From Naematelia aurantialba (Eukaryota; Basidiomycota; Tremellomycetes; Tremellales; Naemateliaceae): 64,000 nucleotides of DNA. Under the pieces are notes generated by a model. It worked only from the letters and a program-made list of their open reading frames with translations. It was not told where the DNA came from and ran no database searches. Shown piece after piece: positions 56,595 through 64,000 of the stretch. The stretch's first letter is position 1; every line of letters begins with the position of its first letter. The stretch spans positions 1,401,462 through 1,465,461 of the forward strand of contig JAKFAO010000009.1 of assembly GCA_021527695.1 (NCBI GenBank), in the 5' to 3' direction. A program made the position numbers and the translations under genes.

Positions 56595-59100
56595 CGCATC
56601 TTCCGGAGTGCGGGACAAGTGGGAGAGGCAAAAGAGGTGTAAGGGTGGCCGACGGCGCTCCAGGTGACGCTATCACCATGTCTCTCACCCTACGCTATCA
56701 CTCACCTTCCACCCGCATCGCTCTCCTTGTCCCTCTTCCCCTTCTTGTCTCGTTTTGTCCCTCCCTCAAGCCCCCCCCCCCCCCCCCCCCCCCCACCCCT
56801 CTCTATCTCTCTCTTGTGTACCTACCGGCGCCCGGAACAAGAAGGACGGGGTCGAAAGCGTGGCGACAGCTGACGCTTCTCCAGGTGGTCGTCGTCGCCC
56901 CTCAACCTCTCACCCTCTCACCCACGCTCCTCTCCCTCTGCTCCTACCTCGTTCCTTCCCTCAATCTCTCTCATTCGCGGATCTTGATTGTACCTCCATG
57001 CGCCAGAATGGGACGGAGGGAGTGCGTTACGATAGTTGACACTTCTCAAAGTCGGCGGTCGCCTCTGAGCCTTTCACCCACACCCTGCCCGCTCACCCTT
57101 CTCTCTCACCCTTATCCTTTCCATCGCCTCTCTTGCCGACTTCTTCTCGTTCTCCTTACCCCATTGACTCTCGTTCCACCTCTGGGTATCTTCTTGCTCC
57201 CAGAATGGCAGAGAAGGGGTCAAAAGACGACCATAGCTGACGCTTCTGCAGATCATCCTTGCCTCGCACTCCTTCTTCCTGTCCCACACCTTCTCCCTCC
57301 GTCCTATCCCTCTCACACAATCTCTCTCTCTCTCTCTTCGTCTATCCCTCCCTCTCGACTCTCCATCTCCCTCTCTTCCTCGCGAGTCCCGGAACCGGGA
57401 AGGGATGGGTGGGCAGGGGCGCGGTTCAAGGAAGGACGGGCGGAAAAACTCTCATTTTACCTATTTCCAGCAACGTTCGATCTCTTGTTCGATGTTTCCT
57501 GCTGTGAGTGTTTTTTCCGGGTCCCAGAGTAGAGAGGAGACGCTGTTTGAGAGGAGAGGAGCTGACGGATGATAGCGACCGCTCGGCGAGCTTTCTCCTC
57601 ACCTCCCTTTCAATTTGCCCTTCGATTTGGGTTCCTCGGCGCACGTTCATCTGGTCCTCCCTGCGCCCAAACCGTTCATCGCCGCCCGCTTCTCCTTCCG
57701 GCCCCGGAATGTAAGGCAGGCTATGTGACTGGCTTGATGGTGTTGACTAGCAGTGAGTGTATGCGAGGTGTCCCTCCCATGCGTCTCGGTGAAAAGAGTT
57801 AGTCGCTGATCACAGTGAATCAGCCAGGCTCATCGCTCTTCCTCACCGCCGTGCATCCATCGATTTTCAGACACATACCATCCTACCATCGTATCCTCCC
57901 TCGCGCTTGATGTCTGGGAGGTATTCACGAGCTTTTCGGCTACCAGAAGGGTTGTCTAGTCGTAAATGGCGTCGCTGACCTCTGAGTCGGGCTGTGGTTC
58001 ATCGCTCACCCAATCCAATCGCACGTTCCGTCCTTCTTCATCGATCTACGCGATTCCCTACTCTCAACAGGTGTTAAACTCTGGATTCTATGTGTATACC
58101 GTCACTCCTGTACGTTGCGGGATCGGGAGGAGTGCACCATATTTGATGCTAACGAGGCGCAGATATGACACATCGCATTCCCCTTATCACCACCTATCAG
58201 TTCAACCACCCCTAAGACCGTATCCCGATCAGTCACTCATTGCCCCCTTGTTCCAATGTCTGTTTCAACTGCGAGCCCATTCCGGATCCGGAATTGTCTC
58301 AATCTAACCGCCCGAGTTATGCGGTGAGGAACGATGAAGGATAAGGATGGTGGGATAAGATGACACCGTGAGCGGACAGGCAACATCACCCTTAATTCCA
58401 CGCATCTTGTGCTCCATCATCTGGTGCTTCCGTGGGACTACACGCAGGACAGTTAACAATGGCCTCAATTTTGCGCATCCACTCCCCCACCTAACTACTG
58501 GCGGTGTCAACTATGCGTCCCTACCAGGACCCGGAATGGAAGAGGTAGGCTCGAGAGGATGACTGACACTGAGTGCAGCAGATTTTGGTGTCCTCATCGT
58601 CATCCACGCTGTGAAATCGGTTGCTGTGTCTCTCGTGTACCGGCGTCGGCCGCCCTTGTCAGTAAACACCCGCAGGGGATGATACTCGCTAGTCAACTGC
58701 TGACGTATAATAGGCGACATAAATAGTACTTCTTCTCGCTATCCCGACCTATCTACTGGTATCTATCTCCTGTGGGTGTCCACCGACCCCTGGAATGTGA
58801 GAGAGAGGCTCAAGAGAATGTCTGACACTAGATGTAGCAGATGACGGTGTCTTCACCGTCAACCATAATCATCACCTACTTCAACCTCAGTACGTACCAA
58901 CAGGGTGCGAGGCTTCCAGCTGCCAACGGCTGTCACATGACAGGCAACATACATCGTTTTTCCAGTCGCTATCCCCCACCTATTATTGATAGTATCCATC
59001 ATTGTGCGTACATACCGGGACCCCGGCACGGGAGAGAGAGGCTCCACACAGTGATTCGCGCTGACCAAACCATAGATGAGCCGTCCCCCTAGTATCCCTT
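56440..59100. repeat. Degenerate tandem-repeat field, C/T-rich
   Basis: About ten diverged units of roughly 180-300 bases. Each has a CCCGGAATG-like box followed by GAGAGRGGC, a CTGAC box and a CAG, then a long C/T-rich tract. Clear examples of the box start near 57005, 57202, 57705, 58527, 58795 and 59020. The three units from about 58370 to 59040 also share GCTATCCC, CACCTAT and ATAGTATC motifs. A C24 run lies at 56771-56794. The regular box followed by a polypyrimidine tract and AG looks like repeated exon/intron borders. Confidence 0.55.
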
Positions 59101-59438
59101 CCGCTGCGCTCTGCGCTCAATGAGCAATAGGGTCTTCCGGGCTTGCTCAGCCTTTGAGTGAAGGTCCAATTTACCAGTCTACCTCACAACTTGATTCTGT
59201 GCCAGGTAAGTGCACTTGTGTGATACGAGAAGGAAGTCTCTTGGGATTCTGGCCATCCTTCAGAGTGGAAGTATTACTTCCTCTTTTGATGGGGATCGAT
59301 AGAGTTGCCATCAGTGTTGCTGTACTTCGAGTATTCCCGCCTTGTGACTGCACCTTCCTCGATGGGACCTTACATCTCGCTGCTATGAAACCTCATTGAA
59401 CTTGTATGCATGTCGTGCCAATTGCGCGTAGTCTACAC

Positions 59439-61323
59439 CTAGTCATCCCACACCTCGGGATTGCTCATAAGCATCCTATCTATCTCCCGCTTCTCCCGTT
59501 CAAGATACTCATCCCCAACGACATCGACATTCCTCGATTCGCCGAAATCGATCAACATGAATTGGTCGGTGCCCTTGACTCGAGTCACATGCCGCGGACT
59601 GACGTCAAGATGGACGACACCCAGCGAATGGATCGATTCGTACACAGACCGGATCCTTTGTCTACATCACATCAGCTGGTAGGACCTATGCCCCGTGTTC
59701 GCATCCGATCTGTACTCACTGATCCGCCATTGGAAGTATGGACCAGTCCATTGACACTGCTCTGCCAGCATAATCCATCACCAAGACAGTTTGCCCGCGA
59801 TGAGTGTACATCCCCCAAAATTTGGGTACACACAACCCCCAAAGCGATTTCAAAGTGATATAAATGTCTCGTTCTCGTTTGGCTGACTGAAGACTCGACA
59901 ACTCCGGTCTAGACTTGAAGAATTTTGCGACAACCTGATGAGCGCCATCTGCGTTCGGCGTAGATGCTGGTACGAGCGCGCGATAGACCGTTGAGTTGTC
60001 GTTGCTCGAAATAATTTCCTCGAGAATGAGACTAAGGGATTCGGTTTGATAGCCTTTGCTCTTCTGCCATTGAGGTCCTTCCATCTTTACCTGTTGTGGG
60101 TCAGCCACCGGAGACAGTATGTATACCAGACATCTCACTATTTGAATAGGTTTTAACGGTGTGAAGGGTCCCCTTGGTTCCCGATCAGAGGATCCCTCTG
60201 ACGACAGACTCGGCGTATCGTCACTATCCACTTCGTCCTGGCCCCCCTCAACCTCCCCAAAGCCATCACCTGTTCCACTCTCCTCGCCAGTCGCGATCTC
60301 TTGTCCTGTCGCGGTGTCTCCCCTCATACCAACACCCCTTTTGCGTTTCTTCTTGGCGGAAGGGGGCGGATGTACATGTGATTCAGGTGGTGGAATGAAT
60401 GTCGTCCACGTAGATGACGCGGATCGGCCTATAAGGGGGAGGGAGAGTAGCAGTTGTATGGGAGTCATGCGGTGGACGACGGTTGGACTGGGGCTCGGGA
60501 GGTTGAGAGTTGGTGGAACCCTTGGTCTCACGCGCCTGATAACCTGCGAGAGAGAAAAGAGGTCGCTAGCTTCCCGGCGAACAAGAATGTAATCGTCATA
60601 CGTGGTCAGGATGCCATAGGCAACTCGCTTGGTGTGCATATCGTCCACCAACTGCGCTAACATCAGCAGCTGTGGGCGCACTCTGTACAGGGGTGTGCTC
60701 ACTTGTGACACAGCCGAGAAAAGCTTTGGGGTTATTTCTGTCGGATACCGGTAGGCGAAGTCTGCCGACCGTGTCACTTCGATTTCCGAGTTTGGCGAGG
60801 CCAGGATGACCCTTATAGCACTCGAGAAATCGGCTGATGGCAGGACAACCGGCCTTTTCACTTCGAGCAAGAAAAAGCACATGTCCTGGATGAACAGGCT
60901 GAAGTCACCCGACTTGGGAAGATTCCCCGTCAAACGCCAGGCTACGAGGTCGATATCGATGGGAATACCTATCATGGGCAGTAGGACCGTCCAAATTGCA
61001 AAGAGGTAATGTTGAAAGAAAGGGTATAAATCCCGAACTTCTGTTCTGACAATGACAGATGCGGCATTGAGAGAATGTATCTTGTCCAATATTTCCAAGT
61101 GAGGAACAGAGAGATCAGGTGGAGGATCGGGAATGACAAGAGCGGCATCGAGAGTGTCGCTGAGACGGTCGAGTACAGCAGTATCTACTCGAAATCGGAG
61201 GGGGTGTTGGCGAACAAGTTTGTCAAAAGACTGACTGAAACCCCTGGTCGATCCAGACTGGTCTTGGGCTTGTTGAAGAGCAGGCGGTGTATGATTCGTG
61301 AGATAGTTACGAAGCTGGTCCAT
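59439..61323 (-). CDS. PD-(D/E)XK nuclease-like / protein kinase fusion, second copy of the architecture
   Basis: Start at 61323 (MDQLRNYLTNHTPPAL). Residues about 80-250 fit a restriction-endonuclease fold: PIDIDLVAWRLTG, then D140 (SGDFSLFIQD) and E154-x-K156 (CFFLLEVKRPVV), then PQLLMLAQLVDDM and RVAYGILTTYDDYILVRR. A Pro-rich linker contains KKKRKRG (324-330), a likely nuclear localisation signal, and an acidic Gly/Ser tract. The kinase half follows: NSTVYRALVP, HQVVAKFFKSR (Lys468), AKRERDIY (helix C Glu), QTVLVMDYAG hinge. After an intron comes SLGVVHLDVSPRHV and LIDFGESRN, with intact catalytic Asp and DFG. Stop at 59439-59441. I see no signal peptide. The combination recalls Crinkler-type effector architectures; role unknown. 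Confidence 0.7.
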
Positions 61324-61747
61324 GGTAAATACGAGACAAGGGGAGAGATCGCTAGAAGAGGAGAGAGAGAGGTTCAGGGATGGGGGCGCGTGGATGACGT
61401 GTCACACGCCTATCTTGCCAGGCGAGCCGATAGGCATATGCGTCAAAATGCTCGCCTAACTTATGTCGTGTAACATTTGCCACCGCTTAACCCAAGAGTA
61501 CACTTTGCATGACGTGGCTTTCGCAATGCGAAGGCTCAATGTTGTGAGTTCCCTAATAAAAGCAGAGAGAGCCCCCTTCCGTCTGCAGTACGGAATGTTT
61601 GCCCGCCAGGTCTACAATGCAAAGGCAACCATGCTCACCCTGACCATTCTGCTCGAGATCGAAGTTCGGCGCATCTATGGTTTTGTGGTATGAGCCAGCG
61701 CCGCCCCTGTGCGATACATACTGATGGGTAACAAGGCCTGCTCACTG
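61324..61747. other. Promoter region and short unsupported ORF
   Basis: Upstream region of the preceding gene. A 76-codon plus ORF (61463-61693) has mixed hydrophobic character but no recognisable motif. Confidence 0.4.
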
Positions 61748-62213
61748 TGTTACGACCCGTCCTTGATTGACCTCAAGCTAATCAAAGACGTGTGGAAAGC
61801 TGTCGTTTACAAAGGGTGAGCTAAGTGCTCGGGTTCTTGTGACTTGGTCGACAGTAGGGTAGACGTAATGAGCTAGGAAGGATCCGGCAAGCTCAAGGGG
61901 GAAGTGAAGATGTGACTAGAGTGCTTGGGCAGTGATGAGGTCTAGCGATGTAACTTATGATATTTTGATCCTTAGGGAAGAAGTCAGACTCCCTCCCCAA
62001 GGTGCAACTTATATACCTTGTGGGTGTCTCATCCCGCGAGGTATCCGAGCCCTTCTAGAGACGTCTCTAGAGCAGAGCTCTAGAGACTGTTTCTAGAGAC
62101 AGCTCTTGAGACTCTCACGGGACACCTCTTGAGACTCTTCTAGAGAGTCTCTCCGAAACGTCTCCCCGATAACTCCGATATGTCTCTATAAGGGTTATGA
62201 CCGGGTCATAACA
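61748..62213 (+). mobile_element. LTR, family B (fullest copy)
   Basis: 466 bases from TGTTACGACCCGTCC to GGGTCATAACA. Left flank CACTG and right flank GTACC do not match, so it is either rearranged or the 5' LTR of an element whose body follows at 62214. Confidence 0.85.
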
Positions 62214-62845
62214 GTACCCCCCTCCTTATGCAGTGACGTCCTGACACTGTCCGTCACGGCCCGTCAAGCATCGTTCCGGTCCGTCATATAATTGGTGTGG
62301 TCCGTTATCTGATCTCTTCCGTCCGTTATCCATGTTTCCTGTCCGTCTTTTGTTCCTGTATCCTGTTCCTGGTCTGAGGTGGTCCGTCATCGGTCCGGTA
62401 GCGGTCCGTCTCTAGACGTCTTCGGTATTCTCTGTTTGTGTGGGATATAAGGTCCGTTGACCCCCCCTGTGTGGTCCGTCATTCACTCCGTCTTTGCCGT
62501 CATGTGTCCGTCTAAGTCTGTTGACCTTAGCTTTTGGGAGTGGGTGACCGAGGTGTGTCCGTCATGGTCCGTCTGTCACTTGTTGACCCATGTTTAGAAT
62601 GCCCAGTCGCCCGTTACCCATCCGTCGAGTCCGTCTTCCAACAATGCTCCGTCATCTGTTGATGGGAGGCCCGACAGCATCCGTGTGTCTGAGGAGGCCG
62701 ACCGTCTTCAAGCCGTCACCTATCTCAACACTGCAGCCAATGCTCTTCCTGCTCCGTTGCAGGCCGTCCCTCCGTTGACTGAAGACGAGGATTCCGTCAT
62801 GCACCTTGTTGGGTTGTTGGTGACCGCTTATGAGTTGAGTCGGTC
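62214..62845 (+). pseudogene. Leader and truncated Gag-like ORF of a family B element
   Basis: Directly after the LTR comes a leader with at least a dozen GTCCGT/GTCCGTC motifs (62250-62670). A frame opens at about 62596 after a TAG and reads SEEADRLQAVTYLNTAANAL, then PLTEDEDSVMHLVGLLVTAY, before being cut at 62846 by a chromovirus LTR. No ATG heads the frame except an internal one. Helical, acidic character fits a Gag N-terminus; this is inference from position and composition. Confidence 0.4.
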
Positions 62846-63259
62846 TGTCATGACGGAGACGTCGTCGAGTCGTCACGTGACTATCCACGCGACCGGGATG
62901 GCGGCATGGCTGTCACGTGGGGCTTGAGGAACTCGTCTAGGTTGAGCGAGTATCTACTCGTCTCGACGAGAGTATATAGAATTTACCGGATTGTAGTGAG
63001 GTTCCTCAGCGATCCTCGATTGAGTCCCATAGTCCAAGACCCAACGATCTCGCTCTAACTTCGACGGGTCTACAACCACTCATCTGAGTTCTTCTAGATC
63101 GCCCAGGTCTCAGTCCACGTCCCCCCCACCTCCACGTCCCCGTCCCAAGTCAAGGCTTTCCTCATTCTCTCAACGAGTTCCCGCGGAACTCGTCCACTTC
63201 CAAGCCAGTCGTTGTGCAGCGGTCCCAGGTCGCCGAAGTTAGACCGGAGCATCGTGACA
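62846..63259 (+). mobile_element. Chromovirus family D solo LTR, opposite orientation
   Basis: 414 bases, TGTCATGACG to CGTGACA, nearly identical to the LTRs of the intact element, including TATATA and CAGCGATCCTCGAT. Flanking CGGTC and CCCTG do not match, so no duplication remains. Confidence 0.92.
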
Positions 63260-63290
63260 CCCTGTCTCTCTGCCGCATGCAACGTCGTCA

Positions 63291-63403
63291 GACGTTGCAG
63301 GCACGGCAGAGCGAGGCCACGTGAATTTGAGCGAAAAAAACTCCTGATTGGGGAATTTGGGTGGCACAAGCCACCCCAAATTGGTTCCGGTGCCTGCAAC
63401 GTC
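63291..63403. repeat. Short element with 14-base inverted ends and internal hairpins
   Basis: GACGTTGCAGGCAC (63291-63304) and GTGCCTGCAACGTC (63390-63403) are perfect inverted repeats. The left end also pairs with TGCAACGTC at 63278-63286, the right end is part of a 12-base-arm palindrome (63394-63418), and a third hairpin lies between (AATTTGGGTGGC with GCCACCCCAAATT, about 63353-63382). Confidence 0.7.
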
Positions 63404-63418
63404 GTGACGACGTTGCAG

Positions 63419-63674
63419 ATTTCAAGATTTCAAGCATTATGACCCTCATTCCCGTTTTATGCATGCATCCCGGCTTTCATACCACACTTAAGGTGCATGT
63501 TAACGCATGGACAGGTAGAGATGCTTCCTGGCTCCAACCCTATGTAATTTCAAGCATGCGTGCAACATATTGCATGAGCCGTGGCAATTCTTATTTGGCA
63601 GGTCAGGATTTTGGCCAAAATCCTCTTTTCTGCGTCCCGCAACACTGTATCCAGGATCTATATTGCTCTGCAAC
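63419..63674. other. Unassigned spacer between inverted LTRs
   Basis: About 255 bases, no ORF or repeat recognised. Confidence 0.5.
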
Positions 63675-63896
63675 TGTCACGATGCTCCGGTCTAACTTCG
63701 GCGACCTGGGACCGCTGCACAACGACTGGCTTGGAATTGGACGAGTTCCGCACGAACTCGTTGAGAGAATGAGGAAAGCCTTGACTTGGGACTGGGACGT
63801 GGAGTTGGGGGACGTGGACTGAGACTTGGGTGATCTAGAAGAACTCAGATGAGTGGTTGTAGACCCGTCGAAGTTAGAACGAGATCGTTGGGTCTT
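63675..63896 (-). mobile_element. Chromovirus family D LTR truncated by telomere
   Basis: Matches the LTR from its TGTCACG end for about 222 bases with a few substitutions, then stops at GGTCTT where telomere repeats begin. Opposite in orientation to the LTR at 62846-63259. Confidence 0.93.
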
Positions 63897-64000
63897 AGGG
63901 GTTAGGGGGTTAGGGGGTTAGGGGGTTAGGGGGTTAGGGGGTTAGGGGGTTAGGGGGTTAGGGGGTTAGGGGGTTAGGGGGTTAGGGGGTTAGGGGGTTA
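63895..64000 (+). repeat. Telomere
   Basis: About 13 units of TTAGGGGG (the first is TTAGGGG) running to the end of the window. This variant with five G is the type known from Cryptococcus and relatives, and marks the physical chromosome end. Confidence 0.97.

Noticed and set aside
56591..57532. 313-codon plus-strand ORF rich in Leu/Ser/Pro
   Set aside because: Translation of polypyrimidine repeats including a C24 run; no stable domain.
62250..62670. GTCCGTC repeats as a CRISPR-like array
   Set aside because: Irregular spacing, 6-7 base unit, eukaryotic retroelement context.
1..64000. tRNA, rRNA or snRNA genes
   Set aside because: Scanned by eye for B-box-like GTTCRANNC with a paired acceptor stem; nothing convincing. 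A tRNAscan/Infernal run would be needed to exclude them.

Overview
The window is a nuclear chromosome end from a basidiomycete fungus, most likely a tremellomycete (Cryptococcus/Kwoniella/Trichosporon-like). The last ~105 bases are a G-rich telomere of TTAGGGGG units. The genes have many short (about 35-165 base) GT-AG introns, and the intact retrotransposon is a chromodomain-bearing Ty3/gypsy element. I do not claim a species.

Layout. (1) 1-26,042 is ordinary gene-dense chromosome: an AhpD-like protein cut by the left edge; an allantoate-permease-type MFS carrier divergent from a Zn2Cys6 regulator; an isopenicillin-N-synthase-like 2-oxoglutarate oxygenase; mitochondrial succinyl-CoA:3-ketoacid CoA transferase; a TauD-type oxygenase resembling fungal xanthine dioxygenase; a small secreted protein; a serine/proline-rich fungal protein; a cupin; a full-length ABCC transporter; and a DHA1 drug/polyamine-type MFS carrier. 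(2) 26,000-52,500 is a retroelement-rich, decaying subtelomere. It holds a complete 7.77-kb chromovirus (29,391-37,159, TSD CTGCT, LTRs differing at one base), four LTR families (called A-D here) including nested solo LTRs, an HNH_2 nuclease-like gene, a frameshifted siderophore-type MFS gene beside an interstitial telomere tract, an alpha-mannosidase fragment fused to an LTR remnant, and several orphan or broken ORFs. (3) 52,500-61,400 carries two multi-exon minus-strand genes in which I read a PD-(D/E)XK nuclease-like domain followed by a protein-kinase domain, separated by a degenerate tandem-repeat field. (4) 61,400-64,000 is LTR debris ending in an LTR onto which the telomere is directly joined.

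How it fits together. The left part looks like nitrogen/purine and organic-acid metabolism plus export, although only the divergent permease/regulator pair suggests direct co-regulation. The right part looks like a zone of mobile-element turnover that also shelters orphan, nuclease-like proteins. The most unusual observations are: a spliced antisense gene with a six-cysteine cluster carried inside the chromovirus; a 14-base self-complementarity between its primer-binding site and the predicted mRNA 5' end, indicating self-primed reverse transcription; and the pair of nuclease-kinase fusions.

All exon structures are my own reading of splice sites and reading frame; no alignments or searches were run.
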